A stretch of 64,000 nucleotides of DNA, taken from assembly GCF_009870125.1 (NCBI RefSeq), contig NC_046679.1, forward strand, positions 24,676,001 to 24,740,000, given 5' to 3'. The DNA comes from Drosophila pseudoobscura (Eukaryota > Arthropoda > Insecta > Diptera > Drosophilidae). The translations under genes and the position numbers were made by a program. Shown here in pieces: positions 46,047-58,950 of this stretch (positions within the stretch are counted from its first letter, which is position 1; each line of letters opens with the position of its first letter). The notes under the pieces are model-generated. The model did not search any database. It was not told the DNA's origin and saw only the letters and a list, made by a program, of their open reading frames with translations.

Positions 46047-49000
46047 TTAATTGTAATTGTAATTGCATCTTTGTGTGTGTCTCAATGAAGGCCTCTTCTG
46101 CGTTGATTTTTGTCTGATTTCTTGCGTTCCTCTTGAAGAGGATTCCATGTTTCTGTAGAGGAAGACCATCTCCAAGCAGAAGGTTCCTTAAGCGCCACTA
46201 AAAACTGGAACCATCTAAGGAAGGAAGGAATTTTTGATTGGAAATATCGATAGACCTTATTTAGACTGTAATATTCTTTGCTTATCTTCTGTTTCTAGTC
46301 TAAAAATGTAGTCTTTAGTGGCTTTATTTGTACTGTTCTGCGATTCAGTCTCAAGTGGAAACCCAGAGAGAATGAAGAAGGGGCACAAACCGTACCCCTC
46401 AATCACCCATCAACAAACATTGTATACAAAATACCAGAAAAACCATAAAAAAAACGAGCTGCTGCTGGCATTAGTAGGTCAGGTCAATATAAATCATAAA
46501 ACGGCATTCCATTCCGGGCATAGCAGGCATTCCATTCCATTCCCATTACAGTCCGATGGCATGGTAATCCCCATCACATCACCATCGTCCACTGCTCTGG
46601 CATCCCGGATGCTTGGGGATGCAAAATGTGCAATGTCAAATCCAAAAACAAGCACAATGACTCAAAGCCTGAGGCTCAAAGCGGCTGCAGATTGTGGGCT
46701 ATAAAAAGCAGGCAACTAACTTTCCAAATGCCAATAGGCGACAAACAGATTGAACAAACCACAGTCATTATGCATAGTGTATGCTGGCATGTGTTGGATA
46801 TTTTTCAATGGGTGACGACGACAACGACGGCCACAGCCACAGCGACATTTAACTGAAAAATGCAATAAACAACATTCCAAGCTAAACTCCCATGAATACT
46901 GGAGGCACTGGAGGCACCATCCACTGGAGCCATAACAGTGCCGGGTCATTATGCGCATGTGTTGCCCATTATCGTGTAATCATGCCAGAGATCTCTCTCT
47001 CCATCTCTCTGTGTGTGCACACTAGTGGAACTACTGGATATGGCAGAGGCACAAAGTAGCAGTGGGTCACGACTGGAGTAGCGTGTGGCCAAGGGCCAAG
47101 GGGGAAGAAGGTATGCAGAAAGGAAACGGAATGGCAATAGGAATCCCAAAAGAAGCAGGCTTCATTCATCGAACGATGCACAAATATCCCATAAGCGAAC
47201 GGAAACAAATTGGGGGAATATTCAAGCAACGTTGCATGGCACAAATTTCCCATCAGCGAAAGGACACAAACGAGCCAATGAGAAGGCAATAAAGAAGTAC
47301 AATCTCTCTCTTTAATGCAACACCCATGGGTGTTCTTCCATTTAAGGTACAAAATACATACAAAAAACAAAATACATTGCTTGTGAATGACTCAAACGGA
47401 TTTCCACTGAAGTAAAGGAGAAAATAGATCGAGTGCAGAGCAACAAATACCCCCTCCTACCACTCCGATTTTTCTCTAGTTATGTACATTCTCTCATACA
47501 CATTCCAATGCACTGAGTGGTCCACTTAGGCAGCCACTAACTAACTAAACAAACTAACTATACCAAGCCAGCAACCAACCAACCACCGATCGAACGGCCT
47601 TGAGCCCACCGATTTACCCCTTCTTTGAGGCACGAAAGAGAGCGACAAATAAAACTAGTTTTCTTTCTTTTTACTCGAAAAATATCTGGTCCAGAGCTTG
47701 CTGGAGAGGTGTGCAGAGGAGTACTTTCCCCCAGGGCTGGCACCAGCAGCAGCACCAGCCCCCACCTCCCCCCAAATGACATTGTCAATGTCAATAGCAA
47801 GATCGTTTTCTCTCCGTTTCCTTTAGCGTACAGAAGAATATGCGCATATCTTGAGAGACTCTGTTCGAGACGATGGAGATCGTTGGTGCTGCATACGCTT
47901 AACGGCTTGCAACCTTTACCTGGTGGCGTTATTCGGCGTCTCTCCGGAGCTGCCACAGCCACAGCCTCCGCTTCAAGTGATTAATGAGCCCAAAAACGGA
48001 CAACAGACATCGCCTTGTACGGCTTGGATGTATGGGGGGGTTTTCGAAGGTTGGATACACACTCACGGGGAGGGGGGGGCAGACAGACACTTTGAAATTT
48101 TGTCGACTTTTATGAGCAATTAAAAAACTATTACAGACCAGGGCCAAAAGAATGGCAAACTGCATTGTGTGCCGGGGGGAGGGGGGACTTTTATGTGAAA
48201 CGATGACGTTTTTATGGGCGCCACGCGAGTGTGGGTCGAGGTCGCTGCGCATGCGCCCCTTTGTTCTCCCTCTCCCTCCCTCTCCCTCATTCCCTCTTTA
48301 TGGAATGCGGAAATGTTTGGACCCTCTCTCTCTCTCTCTCTCTGTTCATTTTGTATTCAATTTTTGTTTAGGTGTATAACTCAAAATGCACCCTAATGAC
48401 ACACATAAAGAGATACTCGACTCTTTTTCGTTTTTTGTTTATTTCTTGTCAATTAATTGAGGGGCCATTAAACTTTGTTTTAATGAATAGAGTGCGGCCC
48501 AAAGAGGCGGGGTTGTTGGCATCGCCTCGAACCGAATGGAACCGAATGGAACCAAACAGATGGAAGAATACGCTTATTTATGGCACTTTTTTGTTGTTCT
48601 TCCTTTAATTTATAACTCTTTTTCCCTCTTCCCCTTATCGTTTGCTCGTTTTTGTTTTTGAAATGCATTTATCTATGGTCTGGTATGGTATTGCATGGAA
48701 AATGATCTGTCTCACATTCAATTTTTAACTACATTGGGGTGGTCCTTGGAAAGGTGCTTTTTTTGTATTTAATAAAATTATGTTTCCACATGGCATATAA
48801 TAAAACTTGTTCTTTGATGGCCCCCCATCCCATCCCAATCCCTAAAAAGGCAACAATTCATTCAGGTCCCTTTCTGGTAGATCTTGAAATGTGTTCTCTG
48901 GAGTACTCGCTAGTTCCGAGACACATCAGAAGGTGAGACCGAGTCTCGGTCCCGAGAATGCAATAACAAAATACACGCATTGTGTGTGATCGGCGCTTGA

Positions 49001-50000
49001 CCGGGATAGGGGTCTAGGGGTGTATTACAACTGCTCCCAAAATGTCCCAAAAATTTGAAATTCATTCAACAATAAGGAATGTAGTAGCTATCAGAGATGG
49101 AAAGCAAATCCTCTCTTTTAACATTTAAAAGCTCTTCTTTATGGAACTCACAAAATACACATCGTCTTATGGGGACTTTGCGTTGCAGAATTGTAGAAAA
49201 GATTTCGATAAAGATAAAGTCCGATAAAGTCCTCCCATTGCGATCAGCCCGTCTATAGCTCTCCCTCTCTCTCTCTGTCTCTTTGACTGGCTCTTGCCCT
49301 CTCCCTCTCTCCCTCTCTCTTTGACTGGCTCTTGCCCTCCCTCTCTCTGCATCTTCTCATTCGATTCGAACTCGACTTGGACTTCGACTCCACTCTCTCA
49401 TTCACGCGCCGTTCACATAACTTAAAACGTGATTTTTACATGGCGCAAAATGCTCTCCGAGAAAGAGAGAGAGAGAGAGAGAGATGCGATGCGATGCTGC
49501 TGCCTCTTCTTTCTTTGGCATTCTTGACTGCAACAACAACAATAACAAGAATCAGCCTCAGACGAAGGTCTGTCCCTCAACATTGGAATGTGGCACAGCA
49601 CTTTACACCCTTCCACGTCTGCGTCTGCCTCTGCAGCTGTTGCTACTAGTTTATTGAGGGCAGTGAGGGCAGGGGGGGGACGAAGAAGTGCGACAACAGG
49701 GGAAGTACAATGTACAATGTTCAATGTACATTTTACGGCATGTTAACTGTCTCCTCTCCCGGGGATAAGCCCATAAGAAACGAGGGAGAGGAGGGGAGAG
49801 CCGGAGGGACATTCGAATTGAAGGACGGACCCGCAAGTACAGTTTCTGCATACCCTAGACGGTCGAGGGTATAACGATTTATCGCTATATAGAACAATGA
49901 AGTATCTATAGAAATTTCATGCGAAGAAACAAAAATCTTTATAAATGAAATTATTACCAATTTTTACGAAATATTCGTAAGCGCCAATAACAGTACATTT
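46047..50000. other. InR upstream DNA, segment 5
   Basis: No supported coding sequence. It contains a TATCGATA word at 46245, several C- or G-rich tracts, CT runs at 48324-48344 and 49260-49350, a GA run at 49460-49485, and two members of the dispersed motif family (47.37 and 48.96 kb). Confidence 0.4.
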
Positions 50001-52903
50001 TTTGAATGATTCCAGAATGATTAACCCAAGGGGTACTCCCTCCTTTCTCTACAATTATGACACTGTTTTTGCACTACTCTCCTTTAATTTTTAATTTGAT
50101 TCCAAAAATGTTCTTGGATCTGAAGATAATTCAATCAAACACTGCAGTTAAGGATGTATAACCGATGGATATATAGGATTTAGATACTGGTAAACACAAA
50201 GGGTATCAAATACTTCGATCTGCGTCGTTTCTGGCTACTTTTATGAATGTTTTTATTGAGTAAATGTTAATCGTGACATTGTTTCGTCTTTCGTCGTGCG
50301 TTTCGGTTTCGTTTTCGTTTTTATTTCTGGTTACATCACTTGGAAGGGCATTAAACGGCTGCAGTCGACGCAGGCAGAGAAGACGGGCGTCGGCAGCAGA
50401 TCCCGTTAGCCAGCAGCAGTCGGCCATCAATCACACACGCACCGAAAAGCGGAAATAAATATAGAAAAACAATAGCAACAAAAACTGCAGTAGTGTAGGG
50501 CAAAGGGGCGGCAGAGGGGGAGGAAAAGGGAGATGAAAACAGGGCAACACCAGCGAGTGTGGGAAAGGGACAGCGACTGTGTCTGTGTGGAACGGAAGTG
50601 CGTCTAATTGAGCAACTGACAGAATGTGCGCGTCTGCACGGGGCAGCAGCACGCCCCCAAAACGCTAAGAGATGTGATGCCCCGAGACAGTTGGACGACA
50701 CCCTCCCCCCATTCCCCCAGGGAATCCATGGGCCCTGGGTGCTGGGTGCTATCTCAATCAACGTCTGGGCTGGCTGAGGGAGTGACGGAACGACGGCACG
50801 GAGTGGATGGATGACTGACAGGCAACACGTGTGCCGCTGCCCCATAACAAACCAGTTGGCCATAAAAGTTCAAGACTGGAATGGTAGGAGGAGGATCCCG
50901 AACGGACATTAAACGCATTGGAAACGAGGATCTTAATGGAAGAAGCTGCCAGAAGAAGACATCCAAGGGGGAGGATCGGAAGCAGCCGTAAAACGGCTCT
51001 GAAAAAAGCGGCTTAAAAGCTAAAAACACCTTGGAAGGATGATGGGGATCCCACATGAGATGGATGCATTTTTCTAGAGCAAAAAAAGATGCATGACGAA
51101 TGTATGAAACATGTTTTATTTATGTATTCCATTTATTGTTCATTTATGAAGCTTTTGATACTAAATCATGCACAAGACATGTATTTTTTTCTTTATTCGC
51201 CTGCCCAAGAATACATAAATCTCGGATCTGGCGATAGCAAGTCTTATTTAATTGATTTTTACCAAATAAATAGTATGGATGAACAGGAGGTGATAGAATG
51301 CTCTCTTTAGACTCTGGAACTCTCTAGGAATGCAAGAAATATCTACTAAAAATGAATACATCAAAGTAAACCAGAGATCTATTATTCCATTGCTCAAGTG
51401 GCAGAGTTCAATGGAACTTTCAACACAGAATTCGCATCAATGGAAGCCACTTAGAGCCTTATCATTGACCAACAGATCTCTGGGATCTCTACCTCTCTCC
51501 CTCTCCCTCTCCCTCTCTAGAGAGCCGTTCTGGTGTACGTTTGCGTTTTTCTTTCCAATTGAAACTATTTCCGGCCCCTCCGACTCGAAACAAAACCAAA
51601 ACCATCGTATAAAGAAACACATTAGTGCAATATATATGTGCAATTGCAGTGGCATACCACATGCCACATGGTGCCACTCCACTCCACTCCTCTGTAACGT
51701 CTCAAGAGTGGCTCCTGTGTCTGTGTCTGTGCCCCACAACTGGGGGAAATGCCCAGACGGTGAGTGTGCAATTGAGTGACTGTGTGATGCGGTCCGTTGC
51801 CTGTCTTGGCTTGGTCTCTGCGGTCTGCGGCTGGAAGTGGAAGTGGCGAGTGTGGATGGGGCCTGGGTCTGAACCAGCTTCGTTCTGGTTTCCCCCACAG
51901 TCTTGAGGAACTCTCAGAAAGTTGTTTTTCCCTTGCTAACCGCAGCCAAAGAATCTTTCATGGGAATACAAGTTATAGAAAAGTATACGTTATCCTTAGG
52001 GTATACTTGTAATGGGAAGCTCTAGATATTTTTCTTCCCAAACCTCTCTCCTTCCGCCTGTTCCAATAGTTAAATGTCCCATAAGCGAAATGACACTTGG
52101 GTATCTTTTGGTATCTTCCTTAGTACTAGGGTATTCCCTACTTCGGTACCATTTCCAGCTCTTGTGGTTGCCCCCCCTTCCCCCCCTCTCTCTGCTGCTG
52201 GAGCAGTCGCTGCTGCCAAGTTATTATTATTGCAGTTGTTGTTGCGACAGACGCGCCATTTGTTACACATTATTTAGAAGCCAGCCCCCATTTAACGCCC
52301 ACCACCACCCCCATCCCCTCGCTCCACCCGTTCTCCAAGCAATCCAGTATTTTCCCCCTGTTTGGTGTTTTTTTTGCTCCATCCGGAATTTTCTCGATAT
52401 TTATTGTGCCGTCGAGTTATTTGGAACTGGGCCATGCGGAAATACCAAAGTGAAATATTGGAGGCTTCGTCGGATGATATATCCGGAACTTGGAACTCGA
52501 AACACCCCCCACCACCGCCCCCCCATTGCAGCCTTCGTTCACACATTTTTCTCTGTGTTCCCTCCCATTGACAATCAAATCAGCATAAATTTCCCGAAGA
52601 AAATTCCAGGTCGTCCCCTCTTTTCAAATACTTTGGAATGTGACACAAATTAAGCACAAACGATATGGAGACAGGGAAAGAAGAAGAAACAAAAAAATGA
52701 AGTGGAATGGAATGGAACTTACCGTATAGATGGGATCTATCTCTCTCCGTCTCCCTCTCCGACTCTGTCTCCCTCTGTGCTCTGTCCTTTATTGTTGTTG
52801 TAAATTTCAAACACGTTCCCCTGATAATATCTTCTGGATGCACTTTCTTTACAGCTGCAACGTTAGCGAAAGCTAACTGTTATTTTCGTGGGGTGGCGGG
52901 GCG

Positions 52904-52932
52904 ACACACACACACACACACACACACACACA
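52904..52932. repeat. (CA)n microsatellite
   Basis: About 14 uninterrupted CA units, followed by GA-rich DNA. Confidence 0.93.
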
Positions 52933-53017
52933 GCGTGGGGGAGAGAGAGATGCTGGGAGAGAAGCGCGCTCAGCTCTAGATTTTCTGATCGGTATTTCTG
53001 ATCGACTTGGCCTCTCT

Positions 53018-53022
53018 TTTTA

Positions 53023-53054
<32 letters not shown>

Positions 53055-53056
53055 GT
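53018..53056. repeat. (CT)n microsatellite
   Basis: About 18 CT units with one CTAT interruption. On the minus strand this is a GAGA tract. Confidence 0.93.
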
Positions 53057-54999
53057 CGTCTTTCCTTGCCTTTCTTTTGTTTTGTTTTTTTTTGACTAGC
53101 AATTTGATTTATTTAGGTTATCATTTTCTTGCTTTTGTTGCTTCTTTACAAGTCTGTTTTGTTGTTGTTGTTGCTTTTGTCACATAACATTTTCTCACTT
53201 GTTTTCTCACATATTTTTCACATGATTTTTTACTTTCACACCTTCGCGGCATTCGAATCAGATCCGATCTTCACGTGATCTCAATGATGCATTCCGTTGT
53301 TGTTGTTGATCTGTAATGAGAGAGAGAGAAAGAGAGAGAGAGAGAGCGGGAGAGAAATGTTAGAGAATGTCAATTATTGCGTTTTAAATTTAAAACTTAT
53401 TTATTTATCGGAATTGGTAGATTTGACACCATTAATTTTATATTTTAATAATTGTATCCGCCTGAAAAGGAATTTTAGGCCGAAAAGAGAATCCCCTAGA
53501 ATGGCAAAAACACATAGATTGCCTGTGCATGACTATCGCTGGAGTTAGGAATTTGCTCTACAAAATTTATCCCATCCAGGGAACCATCCGCTCTAGAGAA
53601 CAGTTCTAAATACCTTCAAAATATATAAAGTATTTAGAGAGATAACTCTGAAGGGTAAGCTTTCTTAGTGGGATATTACAAAAGGTATTACAAAGTACAA
53701 AAAATACATATATGAATGAATATGTACCCCTAAAGCATTCTTGGACCATAGTTTTTTGCACAATTAAGAGGACAAAAATAGTAGGTACCATTACCCTAGC
53801 CTGAAAACCTCCCACCCCCGTACAACCCCGCCATAAAGTACAGTCAACGCCTTTTACAGCAGTCTTGAGTTTTTAATCGTTATGGCCTTAAGGCATTCCA
53901 TCAACTCCATTTTAAGCGTAGAAAACTGCAACTTGGCTCCACCTAAAAATGAAAAACCTTAATGCCACACAGGCTCCAACAACTCTCGCCATTCTCGCAG
54001 AAATAGCCATTAGGCCCCACCCAGAAAACTCGGCAGCCAACAACTTTCGCGCCAAGTAATAGATAAAAAAGTGCACTGCAAAGGCGGAATATAAATAATA
54101 TGCACACAAATATGAACAAAGTCGAGGAAAAAAAAAACTTTATCAAACAATAAACCCAACATTTTATTACAACATTGCAAGAATTTCAAAAAGTGCAGGG
54201 AAAAAAATACCAAACCAGCCACGCCTTTTTATACAGCAAAACACCGATAGCTGTGTATGTGTAAAAAATAAAGTGCAGCCAAAAAATAAAGAACGAGGCC
54301 CAAAGTAGCCGAAAAGCACAACAACAACAAAAGTACAGCAGGGACCTCTTAGAGCTGAGGGATTGCCACTCAGAGATACCCTCGATGGGCGAGTGAAATA
54401 TGTATGTTCTATGGATTGATTTATCGAAAGAATAATAAATCAACAATAAATACGAAATCATACATTTATTCGCTGTTTTTCATTGCTTAATTCTATCCCA
54501 TTCCATAGATTTTTATTCCATGAATGCTTTTTAAATGTCTCACTATTTCAAACAGTTTTTATTTCCCTTTTGAAGGTAATAATTTGTTTTACTTATAATA
54601 TAGAAACTGCCATTTGTAGATCTTTAAAAAGATATTTTTCTGTTTCAATGATTTTTTTGTTTTAAGTTTGGATTTCAAGTATTATTACAGTAACGAGATA
54701 GAAATGGATTTCTGGCCTTTGGTGCCTACATTATTTCTTCAAACGAATGTCTCTTACATCTACAGGGTATCAGCAGTTCAAGCCTCACAAACCCCCTTAA
54801 AAGCACCCCGCCCCAATGCTCTCTTTTACCATAAACGAGGCCAGACAGACGCTCCTATCTGACTCTCTCTCTCTCCCTTGCTGACTCCCACTCTATCTCT
54901 CTCTCGCTCTCTCTTCCCTACAACAGTCACGTGGGGTGTTGTGTGCGGCACGCGAATTGCACTCAAAACGGCTGGAGGAGGGGGTGTAGGAGATGGAGA

Positions 55000-57000
55000 A
55001 AACTGCTGAGGTAAAGCGAAAATAAATAAATAAATTAGTTAATTGCCTTCAGAGCTAGACAATGGAGAAAGGGCTGAGAGAGAACAGAGTGGGAGGGGGC
55101 ATGGGGAGGGGGGAAAGGGAGGGAGCAAAGATAAATTAAAGGTACTTAATGCCAGTTTTATTTTGCTACAACTTGCAAAATTATTTTTGCCTAAAATGTA
55201 TTTTTGGTGAACACAACAAAAACGCGCGCATACACACACGCACACACGCAAGCGAGACACCGACAGCCCGACAGCCAGTGCCGGCATTAAAAATGTGCTT
55301 GCAGCAGCAAACAACCAGAGAGCGAGAGAGAGAGAGGGAATGGCAGAGCGAAAAAAACAAAAAAAAAACAACAACGAGACATGCACAAAGCGTGCAAGAA
55401 GCGCAGCAGCAGCGGAGCCGAGCAGAGCAGAGCAGAGCAGACGGCAGGCAGCGCCGGCAACCCTCGAGATGACGTTGACCCCGAAAAATGACGCGAAGCG
55501 TAATGTGTGAAAACGAGCGAATGTGTATGAAAACAAACTGAAATCTAATAACAAGAATGCGCCGAGTGGGAGCGAGACAGAGAGAGAGACACGACACACA
55601 CAGTGAGTGTCGGCGTCTGCATTTTGCTTGCTCTCTCTCTGCCGTCCGTACGGATAGACGTGTAAAACGCAATGCGTATAAAAACATGCAGACACAGGAC
55701 GAAACAGCCAGACAGGGAGACAGAGAGCGAGCGGGAGAGAGACAGAGACAGAGACAGAGAGAGTCACTCAGTGAGAGCGCATGTCTGAGGAAGCAGCAGC
55801 ATGCGACAGATGCAGTCGGCAGAGGCTGGCGAGGTGCGCGTGTGTGCGTGTGTGTGTGTGTGATAAGGGCGGAAACTCCTCGAAGGGAAATAAAAATACA
55901 AAATAAAACCAACAACATTTTGTCTAGTGTAAAATGAAAAAAGAGCAACAACACAACAACTGCACTCGACACGCACACGAAGCCGAAGCCGCAGCCGCCG
56001 CCGCCAAATTTTTGAGCAGGCAAAAACGAAGCGCCGCCGGTCGTCGCGTCGTCGCGTCGTCGCTTATGAATGGAACGAAGGCGCACTGCTGTCTCGCTCT
56101 GCCCTTCTTGTAACAGCCGAGAGGGAGTGTGCGCGAGTATGTGTGCCTGTGTGTGAAGTGCAGAAACGATGTCGATGTCGTTGGCCCTTGTCTGGGACTG
56201 GTTGTTGTTGTTGCTGGTGTAGAAATGTGGTACAGTGACTACCAAAATATACTAGCAGCAGTCTCTCGTAAAAAGGAGGCCCAAAGCAGACGCAGACGCC
56301 ATGCCGCAGCGCAGCACAGCGCAGCGCAAAGAGGAAGCAGAGGAAGTGGATTGGAGAGAATGGGTTGCAATAAAAAGAATTACACATGCGGTTGTAAAAG
56401 TTGTAAAATGTGGTTGCCACACACTAGTAATAGTAGCTGTACTTTACGGGGAGTAGTATTTCTTGATGGCTGCTAATGAGAGACAGAGAGCGAAAGAGAG
56501 AGCTGTAATAGTAATGGAGATAGTAGTTGGGGTGTGTCCCAGCGAGAGAGAGAGAGAGATGGAGAAAGAGAGACCGGCGGGCTCCCCATCAAAAGGCGCC
56601 GCCTAATTAAAAAACCATTAAAATTTAAAGCCACCGCCTAAGCATGCGATGGAGGCCTAATAAATACATAAATTTAGCAAAAACAACAATCAGTAAACAA
56701 AAAAAAAAAAAAAAAAAAAACTCGAAAATTAATTACCTCACGAAACCAAACAACAAGAAAACGCAACCCAACCAAAAACAAAAAAAAATAAATACATACT
56801 TAACAAATAAAAGAGACTAAGACCACAAATGCAGCCAGCAGGCACATTGGGACCAACCACCGATTAGCAAAACTATCCGAAAAACTAACTATAAGAAAAC
56901 TTTAGTACACCTTACTAGACCTTAAGCAACTATGAGAAAAGGCCATAAAGCACCAAGACATTGCATCGGGAATATGGAAAAGACTGTGCATTTTGTTATC
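55000..57000. other. GC-richer, GAGA-rich block, candidate distal promoter or leader region
   Basis: Between about 55.2 and 56.6 kb the DNA is richer in GC and packed with GAGAG, GCAGCAG, CACACGC and GTCGTCGCG words, unlike its AT-rich flanks. Fly 5' leaders and paused promoters look like this. The long open frames are on the minus strand and are low complexity. No TATA or splice donor could be chosen. It could hold a distal InR first exon. An exact FOXO octamer lies at 56693-56700 and an A-run at 56699-56720. Confidence 0.35.
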
Positions 57001-58915
57001 GGACTATGGGGACCGAAACAGCAGACGAAGCCGAGTAGCGGCGGTGCCCCTATGGGTAAGGGAGACAAATAGTGTGTACTCTAGTCGAACTGGTAGCAGA
57101 GAAGCGTCGGGATTGTACTTTAAAAAGTGCCACAACTATTCAAGGCCCGAAACGGCTACCAATACAAATATATTTACGTGTCCTAGGCTATCTTTTCTTA
57201 CAGTCTAGACTGGACTGGCCACCATAATAATAGGGTGATTTGCAGCTAATCAACATTTTTGGATCATTTTGATTCAAAGCTAATTTGGGGCTTGTTCGAA
57301 ACTGACTTTATGTCCAAACTGAATGCTTGTCAACATTTAACAATCGATCAGTTTTAGCTAATCCGAAACTGGTTCGTTTCAGACCTTGCGAAACTTTCCA
57401 AAATGTTTGAATAATTGTTAAATAGAAAATTGTTTAAAATAATTTCAGAATGGTTTATTGATAATTAAGAATTAATTAAGAACCCGTAACATATCTAAAT
57501 CTGAAATTCAAAAGCTAATAATACAAAGAGCCATAAAATTGCAGACAGAACACTCTCCTCTCTCCTCTCTCTCTCTCTCTATTTGATACCCTTCCATTCA
57601 TTCAAAATCCCCATTTGGAGACTTTTTCGCCCAAGTAATTCGTATTTAATGTCAATAATCCTTGGGTTACCAATGTGCAACGTCAGCGTCGCCGAAACGG
57701 GGGAACAAAGACAAAAAAAAAAGAGCGGAACATCATGGAAATGTGTCTAAAAATAAACTTGTGCAACAATGTTGCAAAAGCAAACATTCAGCAGACAGTC
57801 ATCAGTGATACAGTGTGCGAGAGAAAGGGAGAGAGAGAGAGAGCCAGACACGAGAACGAGACGGAGGACAAGGAGACCCGACCCGACCCGGTTCGGTTCG
57901 GTTCGGTCCGGGCCGAGACGAGACGAGAGACAACAGCAGAGTGGAACTATCTCTGGGCGCTGGCAATGGCCAGACGGCGGCCTTTCTTCTCCCTCCTCCT
58001 TCTCCTCCTCCCCTCTGCCCCCTTGGCATGGCAGGAGTTGTATGCATGTCTGTCTGTCTGTCTGCAGAGTGCCGTCTCATTGTTTGTGGAGGGTTCGTGC
58101 AGGGGGGGGCCGCGACAATGGCTAAAAGGAGCAGCCGCATCAGCAGCAGCACCAGAAAAACAAGTAAGACATTTTAGCTGGAACAAACCGAAGCTTTAGA
58201 TATCTTTTTTAATGAATTTAAAATTTATAGAATTTTGCATTGAGAAGAAAATTCAGTATAGATAGTATTGGATCATATTGCATTGCTAATCCAAGTCTCT
58301 CATAGTACCCTCAATTCTTACAGAGCTCCAAGAAAAACTTGTTTTTAGGGCGTTATTTTTAAGTTATAGGATATTTATTTTTATTTTTTTATTCTTTCAG
58401 TATTAATATTTTTTATTTAATATATTACTATTATTAGTATATTTTTATAGATACTTCCCGAAAACGTGCCCCCAAAGGTGGTTTGCTCCGAAAACTAAAG
58501 GATGGTTATTGCCATAATAATAATAAAGAACCAAAATCGATGGCTAATTTGAATTAATTCCTAAAGAAACGCTACAGAGGGCTAAAAGGGCGGGCCTTTA
58601 TGGTGTACCCTTTCGAAGGGCATAAAAACAAGATATATGCTATATGGAGTGCCGCTCTCGCTGGGCGCGTGAAGCACGCGAAACGATATGTGTGTGGAGA
58701 GAAGGGCGAAGATGGGGGAGATGGAAAACGGAGGAGCGGATGGACGGACGGGTTCAAGGAGGAGGCACACCAGCAGCCAACATCCACCGGGTCCAACGAC
58801 CAGAGAACCGCGACCGACCGCGCGTCCACTAATCGCTAAATTTACGAGTACAGTAAAATAAAATCATAAAAATGTCTTCTTGATTGTTGTTCCCTTCTGC
58901 CGTTGAGGCAGGCAA

Positions 58916-58950
<35 letters not shown>

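Larger units (their letters stand above)
50000..55000. other. InR upstream DNA, segment 6
   Basis: No supported coding sequence. Simple repeats are (CA)n at 52905-52932, (CT)n at 53020-53056, GA runs at 52937-52950 and 53318-53355, and CT tracts at 54860-54918. The region 53.6-54.75 kb is AT-rich and plain. Confidence 0.4.

Noticed and set aside
51330..51779. Plus-strand open frame of 149 codons
   Set aside because: It contains CT-repeat-derived Ser/Leu runs and no domain.
55181..56245. Minus-strand open frame of 354 codons with many Cys, Ser, Leu
   Set aside because: It is built from CA, GA and CAG microsatellites read as Ser/Leu/Cys/His runs, with no domain and no conserved pattern.
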